The translations under genes were made by a program, and so were the position numbers. The notes under the pieces are model-generated. The model was not told the origin of the DNA, did not search any database, and was given only the letters and a program-made list of their open reading frames with translations. This document shows, piece by piece, positions 52,760 to 63,183 of a stretch of DNA of 64,000 nt (position 1 is the first letter of the stretch; the number at the start of each line of letters is the position of its first letter). The stretch covers positions 1 through 64,000 of the forward strand of contig BPJV01000004.1 of assembly GCA_026004795.1 (NCBI GenBank), in the 5' to 3' direction. The stretch comes from Pirellulaceae bacterium (GTDB lineage: Bacteria > Planctomycetota > Planctomycetia > Pirellulales > Pirellulaceae).

Positions 52760-54034
52760 TCAGTCGTCTACGAGTGTCTCGACGAAGCGAGCCAGCCGGT
52801 AAAAATCGCTATCCCGCTCAATATACCGCACTTTGGTAACCAACGTGGCCGGGTCGACCAACTGCTCGAAGGGAACGAAGTTCAACTCCAGTTGGCCGAC
52901 GACCGACACCATGACGCCATTGAGCTTTTCCTCCACCAAAGCGCGGTAGGCTCCCACGCCGATTTGCGACCCCAACATGATGTCGAAGGCGTGTGGTTGG
53001 GCGCAGCGACTCTCGTACCCCAACTGAACGCCGTTCACCTTGCGCGATTTGCCCGTTTGCTTCTTGTACTCCTGGGCCACCAAATCGGCCATCATTTTGC
53101 CCAGGTTGATCGCCGAGATGGCAATGTGTCCATGATCGTCGCGGGCAATGCCGGTGAGGTACTTGGCGGGCAGGTATTCTGCCAGACCTTCGGCGATGAC
53201 GATAACGCCGTAGGGACAGCCTTGACGCTCCCGTGCCAACATCATCTTGACGATTTTCTGGACCACCTTATCGACGTACATCACCGGCTTGGTGGTCGTC
53301 GTGCCGTCCTCGGCGGTCACCGTTTCCTCGCCGCGCAGATCGCCGACAACATCTTCGACACTCATCACCATGCAGGCTTCGCCGGCAATCGCTGCTCCAT
53401 AAGCCAGCCAACCGGCGCTTCGTCCCATAGCCTCACAGATGAAATACGCCTGGCCTGCGGCCGCATCGTAATTGAGGTTGCGGATCTCCGTCGCCAGGAA
53501 TTCAGCAGCGGTAAAATAGCCGAACGTGAAGTCGATTCCCATGTAGTCATTGTCGATCGTCTTGGGCAAGTGAATGACCGGCATCCGCTTGGCATCGGCA
53601 GGCAGGGTTTCCTGGAACAGTTTGATCTTGTTGGCTGTCTTCAGCGTGTCATCGCCACCGATGGAGATCAGCGCGTCGACGCCCAAGGAGCACAGCGCTT
53701 GATAGACGCGATGCAGGGGTGCAGTCCGCTCGGGATCCTGCAAATGCTCGGGAGACGACACCAGCTTGCCGGGATTGGTCCGTGCGGTTCCAATCATGAT
53801 CCCCTGCGAGGTACGACGGTGAATCAAGTCCTCATGGGTAATCTTGATGTAATGCTGGCCTTCCTGCAGCGGCCGGGCTGGATCGAAGTCGATCAGATTC
53901 GAGTATCCATGCTTGATGCCGACGACTTCGATGCCCGCATTGAGAAACGAATGTGCGGCCGTCCCAATGACTGCGTTGGCTCCAGGGGCGGGACCGCCGG
54001 CGAACAGAATGGCAACTCGCTTGATGTCAGACAT
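52760..54034 (-). CDS. pfp: 6-phosphofructokinase, diphosphate-dependent type
   Basis: The 424-residue product is a phosphofructokinase: FAGGPAPGANAVI at the N-terminus, SIGGDDTLKTA (124-134), HLPKTIDNDYMG (155-166) and GRSAGWLAYGAA. The second Asp in GGDDT and the Lys in PKTIDND are the residues that distinguish pyrophosphate-dependent from ATP-dependent enzymes (GGDGS and PGTIDND). It should therefore use PPi, making the step reversible. The family assignment to PPi type is by these two residues. GAGGAG lies about 11 bases before the ATG. It follows accC on the same strand after 112 bases. Confidence 0.93.
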   Translation of the reverse strand: MSDIKRVAILFAGGPAPGANAVIGTAAHSFLNAGIEVVGIKHGYSNLIDFDPARPLQEGQHYIKITHEDLIHRRTSQGIMIGTARTNPGKLVSSPEHLQDPERTAPLHRVYQALCSLGVDALISIGGDDTLKTANKIKLFQETLPADAKRMPVIHLPKTIDNDYMGIDFTFGYFTAAEFLATEIRNLNYDAAAGQAYFICEAMGRSAGWLAYGAAIAGEACMVMSVEDVVGDLRGEETVTAEDGTTTTKPVMYVDKVVQKIVKMMLARERQGCPYGVIVIAEGLAEYLPAKYLTGIARDDHGHIAISAINLGKMMADLVAQEYKKQTGKSRKVNGVQLGYESRCAQPHAFDIMLGSQIGVGAYRALVEEKLNGVMVSVVGQLELNFVPFEQLVDPATLVTKVRYIERDSDFYRLARFVETLVDD

Positions 54035-54146
54035 GGAAACTACAACTCCTCAAGGAATATGTACAACGAATGCATGAGGTAGGAAAGCTGCTACCGCGCC
54101 GTTACTCAGCAGTTCGAGTGTAGGGGCTGGCGGTGCCGAGCTGGAT

Positions 54147-55496
54147 TCAGTTCTTCTTCAACAGTTCGCGTTCCACCCACTTCGTATCCACCTTGCCGGA
54201 AACGAAGGCAGGCTCTTGCAGCACACGCGAATGGAAACTTGCCGTGGTCGCGATCCCGTCGATCTCCAACTCGCGGAGCGCTCGTAGCATGCAGGCGATG
54301 GCTTCTTCACGTGTCGGCTTATATACGATCAACTTGCCGACCATCGAATCGTAAAAAGGAGGAATGGTGTAGCCCGCCTTGATATGCGAATCGAAACGTA
54401 CTCCCAGGCCGCCGGGGATGAACAGATCTTTGATTTTCCCAGGACACGGCTGGAAATTCCTCTGCGGATCCTCGGCGTTGATGCGGCATTCGATCGCGTG
54501 GCCACGCAACTGGATATCCTCCTGGCGCCACGGCAGCGGTTCCCCAGCGGCAACGCGAATCTGCGATTGAATCAAATCGACACCGGTAACCATTTCGGTC
54601 ACCGGATGTTCGACCTGGATCCGCGCATTGACCTCGATGAAGTAAAAGTTGTCGTCCGCATCGACAATGAACTCTACCGTTCCCGCATTGTAGTAGTTCG
54701 CCTGACGGACCAACCGTACTGCCGCTTCACAGATTGCTTGCCGCGTTCGTGACGACAGCAACGGCGAGGGGGCTTCCTCGATCAACTTTTGATGCCGCCG
54801 CTGTACCGAACAATCGCGTTCATACAGATGCAGCGCATTGCCGTGCTGATCGGCGATGATCTGGACTTCGACGTGTCGCGGTTGCGAAATGAACTTTTCC
54901 AGATACACGCCGGCGTTGCCGAACGCCGCTTTGGCTTCCGCTTGCGCCTGCTGCAAGGCCGTGCGCAATGCTTGTTCGTCCTCGGCTACCCGCATCCCCT
55001 TGCCGCCTCCTCCAGCGGTAGCCTTGATCAATACCGGATAGCCGATCTCGCGAGCCGTGGCCACCGCGTGCTCTTCATCGGTGATCAACCCGTCACTACC
55101 GGGAACGACCGGCACGTCAGCAGCCATCGCCATGCGGCGAGCCGTATTCTTGTCCCCCAGCGCCTCCATCGCTTCGGGCGTCGGGCCGATGAAATCGAAG
55201 TTATTGCTACGGCACACCTCGTTGAATTTGGCATTCTCGGCGAGAAATCCGTAGCCAGGATGAATCGCCTCGGCTCCCGAGACTTCCGCCGCACTGATAA
55301 TGCGATCGATGCGGAGGTAGCTGTCGATCGACTTGGGCGGGCCAATGCAGAACGCGTAATCGGCCAGCCGCACATGAGCCGAATCACGGTCGGCTTCGCT
55401 GAAGACAGCCACCGACTCGATGCCCATTTCACGACAAGCGCGAATGACCCGCAAGGCGATCTCGCCACGATTGGCAATTAGAATTCGGTTGTACAT
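54147..55496 (-). CDS. accC: Acetyl-CoA carboxylase, biotin carboxylase subunit
   Basis: The 449-residue product is the ATP-grasp enzyme that carboxylates biotin on AccB, the first step of fatty-acid synthesis. It opens [20 protein letters not shown], with the ATP-binding [36 protein letters not shown]-like [17 protein letters not shown] and the conserved RIQVEH. The length is normal for AccC. It begins 12 bases after accB. The carboxyltransferase subunits are not in the window. No ribosome-binding site is obvious, consistent with coupling to accB. Confidence 0.97.
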   Translation of the reverse strand: MYNRILIANRGEIALRVIRACREMGIESVAVFSEADRDSAHVRLADYAFCIGPPKSIDSYLRIDRIISAAEVSGAEAIHPGYGFLAENAKFNEVCRSNNFDFIGPTPEAMEALGDKNTARRMAMAADVPVVPGSDGLITDEEHAVATAREIGYPVLIKATAGGGGKGMRVAEDEQALRTALQQAQAEAKAAFGNAGVYLEKFISQPRHVEVQIIADQHGNALHLYERDCSVQRRHQKLIEEAPSPLLSSRTRQAICEAAVRLVRQANYYNAGTVEFIVDADDNFYFIEVNARIQVEHPVTEMVTGVDLIQSQIRVAAGEPLPWRQEDIQLRGHAIECRINAEDPQRNFQPCPGKIKDLFIPGGLGVRFDSHIKAGYTIPPFYDSMVGKLIVYKPTREEAIACMLRALRELEIDGIATTASFHSRVLQEPAFVSGKVDTKWVERELLKKN

Positions 55497-55508
55497 AGTC
55501 GGCAGAGG

Positions 55509-56018
55509 TTAACCGCGGGTATCTACCTTGAACAGGGGGCGATCGAAGTCGACTGCTTCTTCATTGGAGGCGAGTATTTCGACGATCGTCCCTTGGACTT
55601 CGGCAGGAATCTCGTTGAACACTTTCATCGCCTCGACGATGCAGACGACGGTATCTGGCGTGACTTTTGAACCCACTTTGACGAAGTCGTCGGCCGTCGG
55701 ATTGGGCTTGCTATAAAAGGTGCCCACCATGGGAGAGCGGATGACCTTGATGTAAGGCGGGTCACCGGCCGGGGCCGCTGGCGCCGGAGCGGCCGGCGAT
55801 TCCGCCGCCACCGGCAGCGCGGCCGCCGGTGGAGCAGGAGCAGCCGCCATCGGAGCGGCTGCTTGGCCGCCGCGCACTAAACGAATCTGTTCATCCGACC
55901 GCTTGAGATCGACCTCAACCAGCCCGCGTTCCTCCATCAAATCGATCAACTCACGGATGCGGTCAACGTTGAATACGTCTGAGCGTCCGCGCGATCCGCC
56001 ACCAGCCGCTTTTGCCAT
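55509..56018 (-). CDS. accB: Acetyl-CoA carboxylase, biotin carboxyl carrier protein
   Basis: The 169-residue product has a helical N-terminal part ([19 protein letters not shown]), an Ala/Pro-rich hinge (about 51-87) and a biotinyl domain. Biotin is attached at K132 in [10 protein letters not shown], and [22 protein letters not shown] is the preceding conserved strand. The start is ATG at 56018 with AGGGAT a few bases upstream; a frame to 56039 adds seven residues. The gene lies 12 bases before accC and 82 bases after the peptidase gene. Confidence 0.97.
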   Translation of the reverse strand: MAKAAGGGSRGRSDVFNVDRIRELIDLMEERGLVEVDLKRSDEQIRLVRGGQAAAPMAAAPAPPAAALPVAAESPAAPAPAAPAGDPPYIKVIRSPMVGTFYSKPNPTADDFVKVGSKVTPDTVVCIVEAMKVFNEIPAEVQGTIVEILASNEEAVDFDRPLFKVDTRG

Positions 56019-56100
56019 GGGTATCCCTGTGTGATGCAAAAGTTATCCGTTGTCTCGGCCCTTGCGCCGTACCCTACCCTATCTGCACCCGACATGCCGG

Positions 56101-57198
56101 TCAGTCGAGCAGCTCGATTCGATTCCCAGCCAGGGTTCTCGGCAACCGGCTTAACAGGCGGTGACCATCCTCGGTAATCAATACGTCGTCTTCAATCCGA
56201 ATACCGCCCTGCCCAGGAAAATACACACCTGGCTCCACGGTGATCACCATACCAGGACGTAATTCCACTGCCTCACGACCAACAAATGGCGACTCATGGA
56301 TTTCCAAGCCGATCCCGTGTCCCAACCCATGATTGAAACGGTCAGCCAAACCGGCTTCGGCCAGCACTTGCCGTGCTGCTCGATCGACCTCTTCCGTAGA
56401 CACGCCAGGGCGCAGTGCCTCGATGGCCGCCAACTGTGCCGCGGATACGGCTTCGAACCCCCGCTCAAGGTCGGTCGGGATTCTACTGGTGGCCCAAACA
56501 CGCGTCAAGTCGCTGCGATAGCCCTGGTAGGTGGCCCCCCAGTCGACGAGGATCAGGGACGCCCCTCCCAACCGCGCGCTACTCGGCTCAGCATGCGGTA
56601 GGGCAGCCCGTGGCCCGGCAGCCACGATAATGGGGAAGGCACTGGCCGACGCCCCCAGCTCTTGCATCACATGCTCCAGTCTCAGGGCGATCTCCCGCTC
56701 TGAATGCCGGCGGTTCAACAGCGGTAATACCGACCGCATAGCCCTCTCGGCAATATCGACGGCCCGCTCGATGCACTCCAGTTCTTCCGCCCCCTTGATG
56801 GCTCGCAGTCCCTCGACCGTGCGGTGGCCGTCCACCACCTCCAGGTCCTCAATCGCAGCCAATTGTTCGTACTGCGCATGGCTCAGGACATGCGCTTCGA
56901 CCCGCAGATGCCGCGGCCCATACTCGCGAATCTTCGCCGCCGCATAGTCCATGATCTGTTCACTGCGCTGGCGCAGTGCAACCGGTACGTCCGGGCACTG
57001 CTCTGCCAACTGAATTTCGTACCTGCCGTCGCTAAGGATCAAGCAGTCGGTCGAGGTCAACAGCAGGTAGCTGCTATCTCCCGTGAAGCCGGTGAGATAG
57101 GTGACGTTGATGGGTGAGGTGATCAAGAATGCCTCACCAGCCTCCAATTGACGCTGGACGCCGGCGCGGCGCTCCCGGTATACCGCTCGCTCGAACAT
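56101..57198 (-). CDS. Xaa-Pro aminopeptidase (PepP/PepQ-like, M24)
   Basis: The 365-residue product has an N-terminal creatinase-like domain ([24 protein letters not shown]) and a pita-bread peptidase domain. The five metal ligands are all visible: D219 ([18 protein letters not shown]), D230, H294 ([12 protein letters not shown]), E322 (TVEPGVY) and E336 (GIRIEDDV). It cleaves N-terminal residues before proline using two metal ions. The start is ATG at 57198; the GTG at 57210 is the alternative. The order peptidase-accB-accC is seen in other bacteria, where efp often lies between; efp is missing here. Confidence 0.93.
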   Translation of the reverse strand: MFERAVYRERRAGVQRQLEAGEAFLITSPINVTYLTGFTGDSSYLLLTSTDCLILSDGRYEIQLAEQCPDVPVALRQRSEQIMDYAAAKIREYGPRHLRVEAHVLSHAQYEQLAAIEDLEVVDGHRTVEGLRAIKGAEELECIERAVDIAERAMRSVLPLLNRRHSEREIALRLEHVMQELGASASAFPIIVAAGPRAALPHAEPSSARLGGASLILVDWGATYQGYRSDLTRVWATSRIPTDLERGFEAVSAAQLAAIEALRPGVSTEEVDRAARQVLAEAGLADRFNHGLGHGIGLEIHESPFVGREAVELRPGMVITVEPGVYFPGQGGIRIEDDVLITEDGHRLLSRLPRTLAGNRIELLD

Positions 57199-57479
57199 AG
57201 GGTCCCCCACCTACAAGGTCGAATGACGTAGAGTCTTCTCAAGGTTAACGTTTCGTGGTTGCCGGTTCTCGTGGTCGCTAGTTCTCGGCCAAACCACCAG
57301 CACCGATCTGTCATGCCCCATTGAGCGTGGTATCATCGGCAAGCCATCCACCGGGCAGCTTTCTTCTCCTGGGCGGCGCGACCGGCTGATGGGCACCGTG
57401 CCCTGCCCGCCATCGCTTCGTGCAAAAGGCCGTGCCGACCGGTGGCAGCGGGGCCAATGGTTCCCGTCGCATCCCGAAA

Positions 57480-59099
57480 TCACTTTCCGCTCGGCCCGAT
57501 CGTTCTAGCTGCCTCTAGGCAAGCTTCCGTCAGCGCGTCGAGCGTCTGCGTCTTCGCTTCGCTTGCCGGTTGCCAGCCTAACTCCGACAACTGGGACGTA
57601 ATCGCGGGGCTGAAGCTTACCGGCGCCACTTGCTGGACGAAGTCTCCCAGCAAGGAGTGCAACGAACGGGCGATAGCGGAACTCGTTACCGTACATAGCC
57701 GTATTTGGCCGGCGTGGAGCGCTGCTACAACTGCCGCATCGAGCTGCTGGACCGGGCGGCTGTGGTAGGTTTCCAGCACGGTGACCCGCTTTCCCGCCTG
57801 GCGCAGACCGGCAGCCAACGTGTCGCGACTCTCGTTGCTGCTGGTCACCACCCAGTGGTTAATCTCGGTCAATTCGACCAGCCGCTTCAGCAATCCAGCC
57901 GCCGAAAAGCCATCTTCTTCTCGTGGCAACACGTCAGCGCGCAGCCCGAAGCGGCGCAGCGCCTCATCCGTTGCGGGCCCCACGACGGCCAGGCAGCATT
58001 GGGAGGCGATCCGCGCATCGTAGCCGGAATCGTAAGCATAGCGCCAGAAAAACTCGACACTGTTGGGGCTACTGAACGTGATTCCCAACGGCTGGTTCGT
58101 CCCCCCCTGCTCCGACCTGCTGCTTGGTTCGCCCGCCGGTGGAAGGTCGCAGTTAGTGCCCCCCCTTGCACCTGCCATTTGCTTCAGCAAACGTGCCACC
58201 GGGGACATGTCCTCAGCCACCGTCAATTCGATAGCCGGCTGCACCCACGTGGCGGCTCCCAATTCCTCCAGCCGTCTAGCCAGCTCCTCCCCCTGCGGCC
58301 TGGGCCGTGATACCAACACCCCACAACCACGCAGGGGGAGCCGGTCGTACCAGTTCCACCGTGGGTCAACTTCCGCCACCTTCCCCACAACCACCACGGC
58401 GGGCGGTCGCAGGATTCCGTCCGGACCCAGGAGCCGACCAACTTCCTCCAGGGAGCAGCGCAATGTCTGCTGGTCGGGCCACGTGCAATGGCGGACGATC
58501 ACCACTGGCGTTTGCGGCGACATACCACCCTGAATGAGCTGCCGGGACCAATCCGGAGCCGTGGTAACCCCCATGTACACCACCAGCGTGCCGGGAAACT
58601 TGGCCAAGGTAGCCCAATCGACAGGCCGCTGCTGACCTCCCTGCTGGTATTGGTGCCCGGTGACGAAGGCAACGGCCGAGGCTCGTGCCCGATCGGTGAT
58701 GGGGATACCACTGTAGCTACCTGCGGCCAAGCCAGCCGTAACTCCGGGAACCACCTCAAATTCGATCCCCGCGGCAACCAAGGCATCCAGTTCTTCCGCA
58801 GTCCGAGCAAACAAGGCGGGATCACCACCCTTCAGGCGAACTACCACATGGCCCGCCATCGCTTCGGCGACCATCCGTTGACAGATCTCTTCTTGGGTCC
58901 AAATCTTTGATCGCCCATGCTTGCCCACGCACACGTGCTGCGCTTGGGGGGCCCATTTCAATAGACGAGGATCGACCAAGCCATCGTACAGGACAACCGT
59001 TGCGAACCCCAATACTTGGCGCCCTCGGACGGTGATAAGCCGAGGGTCACCGGGCCCGGCTCCCACCAAATAAACCTTCCCCTCGCGACGATCGCTCAC
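57480..59099 (-). CDS. Uroporphyrinogen-III C-methyltransferase fused to uroporphyrinogen-III synthase
   Basis: The 539-residue fusion has residues about 7-250 as a SUMT/CobA methylase: VYLVGAGPGDPRLITVRG, VVRLKGGDPALFAR, and TGHQYQQGG with PGTLVVYMGV. It adds two methyl groups to uroporphyrinogen III to give precorrin-2, on the way to siroheme and cobalamin. Residues about 260-539 are a HemD fold (GVLVSRPRPQGEELARRLEELGA, then ITFSSPNSVEFFW and VTSSAIARSLHSLL), which closes hydroxymethylbilane. Both halves look complete. The start is GTG at 59099 with GGGAG seven bases upstream. cysI, a siroheme enzyme, lies about 2.4 kb away. Confidence 0.93.
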   Translation of the reverse strand: MSDRREGKVYLVGAGPGDPRLITVRGRQVLGFATVVLYDGLVDPRLLKWAPQAQHVCVGKHGRSKIWTQEEICQRMVAEAMAGHVVVRLKGGDPALFARTAEELDALVAAGIEFEVVPGVTAGLAAGSYSGIPITDRARASAVAFVTGHQYQQGGQQRPVDWATLAKFPGTLVVYMGVTTAPDWSRQLIQGGMSPQTPVVIVRHCTWPDQQTLRCSLEEVGRLLGPDGILRPPAVVVVGKVAEVDPRWNWYDRLPLRGCGVLVSRPRPQGEELARRLEELGAATWVQPAIELTVAEDMSPVARLLKQMAGARGGTNCDLPPAGEPSSRSEQGGTNQPLGITFSSPNSVEFFWRYAYDSGYDARIASQCCLAVVGPATDEALRRFGLRADVLPREEDGFSAAGLLKRLVELTEINHWVVTSSNESRDTLAAGLRQAGKRVTVLETYHSRPVQQLDAAVVAALHAGQIRLCTVTSSAIARSLHSLLGDFVQQVAPVSFSPAITSQLSELGWQPASEAKTQTLDALTEACLEAARTIGPSGK

Positions 59100-59571
59100 C
59101 TCAACTCCCTTACCTCCGAACCTCAGTCACCTTCCGTCGTCCCCTGATGCCGCCGCTCCGACTTCGACGGGGCGCCACCAGGGGTGGACGCAGCGCACCG
59201 GAGGGCCGCCGACGCCACACCGGCGTCCCCCCGTTCCGTTTTGCTTGTACCCCACCTAGCCATGGCCATATAGCCCTGGACAATTCTCTCGTTATCCTGC
59301 AATATATGAGCACGTCCCATCGTCCCCTAGGGGCTGCCCGGCTGTCGGTGGAATGATTTTCGTGATGGTTGCGAAGGAATGGTCTTCTCCATCTTCCTCG
59401 TTTGCCTACGCGCAACCGACCGATAAGCTTTGCGACATCGAACAGTAAACTGGTAAGCGTCAGGCCGAATGGATCAGCGGCTAGGGACCGTCAAATTGCC
59501 TAGCGGCACCAGTTTTCGAATGAACGTAACGGAACGTGAGATTACTTTTGTTGGGTTGAGAGACGTCGTCC
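59100..59571. other. Divergent region between siroheme gene and rpsT
   Basis: This 472-base gap has GAGAG before the rpsT start and AAGGGAG before the GTG at 59099. No complete promoter hexamer pair was recognised. Confidence 0.4.
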
Positions 59572-59865
59572 ATGCCAAATAGCAAACAAGCCAAGAAACG
59601 CTTGCGACAAAGCTTTGTACGCCGGGATCGAAATCGCGCTAAGAAGACGCGCCTGCGCCATTCCATTCGTAAAGTCCGTGAGGCCGTTGCTGCTGGTAAC
59701 CTGCAGCAAGCCCAGGAACTGGCTCAGTTGACCCAAAAACTGCTGGATCGGTCCGCCTCACAACGCGTCATCCATCGCAATAAGGCAGCTCGCTTGAAGG
59801 CACGCATCGCCCATCTGATTGTCAGCCACAAGCAGTCCGGGCAGCAGGCAAGCGTGGCGGGCTAA
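59572..59865 (+). CDS. rpsT: 30S ribosomal protein S20
   Basis: The 97-residue very basic product begins MPNSKQAKKRLRQSFVRRDRNRAKKTRLRH and continues with the long helix VREAVAAGNLQQAQELAQLTQKLLDR, then the conserved VIHRNKAARLKARI. S20 binds the 5' and 3' minor domains of 16S rRNA in 30S assembly. The length is close to the family's usual 85-95. GAGAG lies nine bases before the ATG. It is monocistronic. Confidence 0.97.
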   Translation: MPNSKQAKKRLRQSFVRRDRNRAKKTRLRHSIRKVREAVAAGNLQQAQELAQLTQKLLDRSASQRVIHRNKAARLKARIAHLIVSHKQSGQQASVAG

Positions 59866-60347
59866 GGGCGGTTGGCGGGCGTAGCGGTTGTGCCTCCCAC
59901 CCTTTCCGCGCACTTGCTCGGCCCATCAGCACGGTCGGCCGGCTAGGTTCACCGTTGCGCTATCCGTTGCTGCCATTGGCTAGCTACTTAAGTCGTGTCC
60001 CCAGCCATGCTTGGTCGCAATGGGAAGTCGCGCGGCGCGAGGTCAGGTACCGGGAAATCCCTGGGCCATTTCCTTCTGCCGAAGCAAGAAGTTACCCCAC
60101 TACGTGAGTCACCTTCCGGCGGCAGGACTTGGGGCAGGATTTGCGGCGCGCCTGGGCGAAAGCGGAGAGGGACACATTCAGCAGCGGCCTTCCTCCTCCC
60201 GCGTCCTGAACCATCCAAGCGGCGATGCTGGTTGGCTGCACGGCGATCTGCGGCACGACAGGTGAGGGCTTGTGAGGGGGTAAGCACGGTCGGCCGGAAA
60301 TGTGCTCCCCGTCGGCAATCGGTACTCCAGTAAGGTGAGCCGCCCAG
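59866..60347. other. 482-base gap after rpsT
   Basis: No gene, repeat or T-tract hairpin is evident. Frames on both strands overlap and have no recognisable motif. Confidence 0.45.
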
Positions 60348-61175
60348 TTACAACTTCTGCCCTGCATTACGAATCGGCTGGATCGATAAACCGCCCGAAT
60401 TACGTAGCACCAAATGGTAGGCCATGCCCTCGCGAACCTTGATCGACACGGCCTCGCCATTGGCCGCACGAATCCCCATAGCGGCGGCCTTCTCTGGATT
60501 GTTGGCAAACTCCCAGAACTCTCGCCACAATTGCCGTTCGAAGTCCGACAATTGACCACCGCGGGCATAGGCTTGCGGACGCATGCCCACTTCATCCAAG
60601 GCGAATCCTTCCGCCGGTGATTGCGATTCACTGAAAATTCGACGGAAGAGGCACAGTGAGGTACCGCGTTCTAAATCGGCCTGCTCGATGAATCGGTCAT
60701 CGAACTTGACGACCCAATTGTCGATGTAGACCACATCACCCTCCAGATCGAACCGCTTGGGTTCGCTGATCGGCTCCCCCGCTGGATTAAGCTCCACGAA
60801 TTCAACCGTACTGGACAGCACGTTGTCCTGTTCGTCGGTACGAATATCCACCACGGTCAGCCGCGCCAGACGCTGTTCGGTGGTGAGCAGTTTCCGCGCC
60901 AACTCCAGCCGCTCGATCCGTTGATCGCGAACACGAATCTCTTCGCCCAGGTCGCGAATCTGCTTCTCTTTGGCGACAAGTTCTTGCTGCAACGACCGGG
61001 CACGCGCCTCTGCTTCGTCCAGCCGCCGGGCTTGCTCCTTCAGGCGTCGTTCGGCCCGATAATACTCGCTGTAGCCGATATAGCCACCGGCGGCCACCAA
61101 AGCCACCAAGGCACCGAGAAAAACCGTCCGCACAAAGGCGTTCACGGCTCGAATGGTCTCTCCAACTCGCCCCAT
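60348..61175 (-). CDS. Membrane-anchored coiled-coil protein
   Basis: The 275-residue product has one N-terminal membrane helix (about 13-35, FVRTVFLGALVALVAAGGYIGY). A Glu/Arg/Leu-rich coiled coil follows (about 40-95, LKEQARRLDEAEARARSLQQEL), then a roughly 180-residue globular domain (LTVVDIRTDEQDNVLSSTVEF ... DNWVVKFDDRFIEQADLERG). I do not recognise the family. The layout suggests a periplasmic or cytoplasmic scaffold. GGAG lies eight bases before the ATG. Confidence 0.65.
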   Translation of the reverse strand: MGRVGETIRAVNAFVRTVFLGALVALVAAGGYIGYSEYYRAERRLKEQARRLDEAEARARSLQQELVAKEKQIRDLGEEIRVRDQRIERLELARKLLTTEQRLARLTVVDIRTDEQDNVLSSTVEFVELNPAGEPISEPKRFDLEGDVVYIDNWVVKFDDRFIEQADLERGTSLCLFRRIFSESQSPAEGFALDEVGMRPQAYARGGQLSDFERQLWREFWEFANNPEKAAAMGIRAANGEAVSIKVREGMAYHLVLRNSGGLSIQPIRNAGQKL

Positions 61176-61464
61176 CTCTGAGACTCCTCGTAGTCCAGCA
61201 TGATCTCCCGCTCAGGTAAATCTATCGTCTCAGAGCCGTGTAGAGGTCGGTGCAAACTGCCCCAGGACTTCATGGTCCGATGAACTCGCGTCCCCGAACT
61301 TCCCCAACCGCCACCAGTAGAACCCGTTTTACGCCATGGGCCGGATACCATGAACCGAGCGTGTTGAGCGCCCGTCGCCGCCTATTCCGCCCAACACGAT
61401 CGGCACAAAGCGAACAAACGGTAGCGTCGTCCTCGCCACCTGGGAGGGTTGGACGACGTTCGGT

Positions 61465-63183
61465 TTAGGCGGCTTCCGCGTACTTCTCAGCCAACGAAGC
61501 GAGGCCTTCCATACCGATACGGTCGCAAAAGTCGCCAAACGTTTCCCCTTCCTCGTGGTGTTGCTTAAACGCCACGAAGACAGGCACCAGGGTGGGAACA
61601 ATCTCTTCCAACGGGACCATATCCTTGTAAATCGAATTGAGCCGAGTGCCCAGGAGTCGTCCTCCCAGAAAGATGGTGTACTTGTCCTTCGCCCTGCCGA
61701 CCAAACCGATATCGGCATTGTACGGCCGCGCGCATCCATTCGGGCATCCGGTCATCCGCACGGTAAACGCTTCTCGGTCCAGCCCAAGTTTCGCTAACTC
61801 GACCTCGAGCGCATCGAGCACGCGAGGCAGCACCCGTTCGCTCTCGGTCACCGCCAGACCACATGTTGGCAAAGCAACGCAGGCCATCGACCACCGGCGA
61901 ACGGTGGAGATTTCTTCGGTCAACGGCAGTCCGTGGTCTTTGATCAAAGTCTCCAATCGCGGCTTCTGCTCCTCGGTCAGCCCCGTGAAGAGAATGCTCT
62001 GGTGCGGAGTCAATCGGACCCCCGGCTTCAGTTCCGCACAAATAGCGCGAATAGCAGACTTCCAACGGCGGTCTTCACTGTCATACAACCGTCCGTTCTC
62101 GACGTTCAGTCCGTAGAACCACAAGCCCTCGCCTTGAACATGCCATCCCATGTGGTCGTCAAACCCAGTGACATCATCCTCGGTGCAGTCTGCCAAGGAT
62201 TGCCCCAAGTATTCTTCCACCTTACTCCTGAACCAATCCAGCCCACGGTTGTGGATCAGATACTTTAGCCGCGCGACTTTGCGATCGGCACGATTCCCGA
62301 AATCGCGTTGCACCTTGACCACCGCTTCCGCCACCCCGACGGCTTGCTCGCAGGTGACAAAGGCCATCCGCTTGGCCAGCGCCGGAAACGTTTTGGCCGC
62401 GCTGGGCGTGCGTCCCATGCCCCCACCGACCAGGACGTTGTATCCCACCACCTCGCCGTCTCGGACAACCGCCAGGAACCCCAAATCGTTCGTATACACA
62501 TCGACGCAATTGTCCTCGGGCAAGGCGATCGCAATCTTGAACTTCCGTGGCAGATAGGTGGGGCCATAGATCGGTTCCTCGTCCGGTACTCCACCAGCAA
62601 CCAAGGTCGCTTCCTCTTCTCCCTCCTCACGAACCCATAACTCGTAATAAGCGCGCGTCCGCGGGGCGAGATGGTCTTTCAGCGCTTCGCTGAGCCGCCG
62701 AACCTCCCTGTGCACCGCATCGTCCACCGGAGAGGGGCAGCACATGACATTTCGGTTGACATCACCGCAAGCGGCCAAGGTGCTCAAATTCACCTCATTG
62801 ATACGGTGAATCACCTCGCGCAGATTGCCTTTGGCGATGCCATGAAGCTGCAGGGCTTGTCGCGTCGTGCATTTCAACGTGGCATCCCCCAACTGGTCGC
62901 ACAAGTCCAAGTGGGCGATTAGTTGCTCGGCCGTCAAACGTCCTCCAGGAACTCGCGTCCGCGTCATCATGATGTACTTGCGGCCCGGCTTTCCATCCGG
63001 CCCCTTCACCCCACGCAGGTCCCGATCGTCTTGCTGGTAAGTGCCGTGAAACTTCAATAACTGCGCATTGTCCTTGTCAAACTCGGGCGAATCATTCGCC
63101 AGGTCCTCTTGGATCGTGCCACGCAAGAACCTACTTTCCGCCTTGATCGCTTCCGCAGGACTTAACTTGGTCTCATCCGCCAT
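61465..63183 (-). CDS. cysI: Sulfite reductase hemoprotein (assimilatory)
   Basis: The 572-residue product reduces sulfite to sulfide with siroheme and a [4Fe-4S] cluster. The cluster cysteines follow the usual pattern: C435 and C441 (CVALPTC, Cys-x5-Cys), then C480 and C484 (TGCPNGC, Cys-x3-Cys). The N-terminal half has LKFHGTYQQDDRDLRG and the siroheme-contact region YIMMTRTRVPGG, then a nitrite/sulfite reductase ferredoxin-like half repeated after about residue 330. Whether the electron donor is ferredoxin or a CysJ flavoprotein is unclear; no cysJ is visible. The start at 63183 is chosen because MADETKLSPAEAIKAES begins homology; a frame to 63204 adds seven residues. Confidence 0.95.
   Translation of the reverse strand: MADETKLSPAEAIKAESRFLRGTIQEDLANDSPEFDKDNAQLLKFHGTYQQDDRDLRGVKGPDGKPGRKYIMMTRTRVPGGRLTAEQLIAHLDLCDQLGDATLKCTTRQALQLHGIAKGNLREVIHRINEVNLSTLAACGDVNRNVMCCPSPVDDAVHREVRRLSEALKDHLAPRTRAYYELWVREEGEEEATLVAGGVPDEEPIYGPTYLPRKFKIAIALPEDNCVDVYTNDLGFLAVVRDGEVVGYNVLVGGGMGRTPSAAKTFPALAKRMAFVTCEQAVGVAEAVVKVQRDFGNRADRKVARLKYLIHNRGLDWFRSKVEEYLGQSLADCTEDDVTGFDDHMGWHVQGEGLWFYGLNVENGRLYDSEDRRWKSAIRAICAELKPGVRLTPHQSILFTGLTEEQKPRLETLIKDHGLPLTEEISTVRRWSMACVALPTCGLAVTESERVLPRVLDALEVELAKLGLDREAFTVRMTGCPNGCARPYNADIGLVGRAKDKYTIFLGGRLLGTRLNSIYKDMVPLEEIVPTLVPVFVAFKQHHEEGETFGDFCDRIGMEGLASLAEKYAEAA

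Noticed and set aside
52562-54082. 506-codon open frame on the plus strand opposite phosphofructokinase
   Set aside because: It lies antisense to a clear enzyme, its translation is His/Gln/Arg-rich without family motifs, and it has no ribosome site. It is a shadow of GC-rich codon use.
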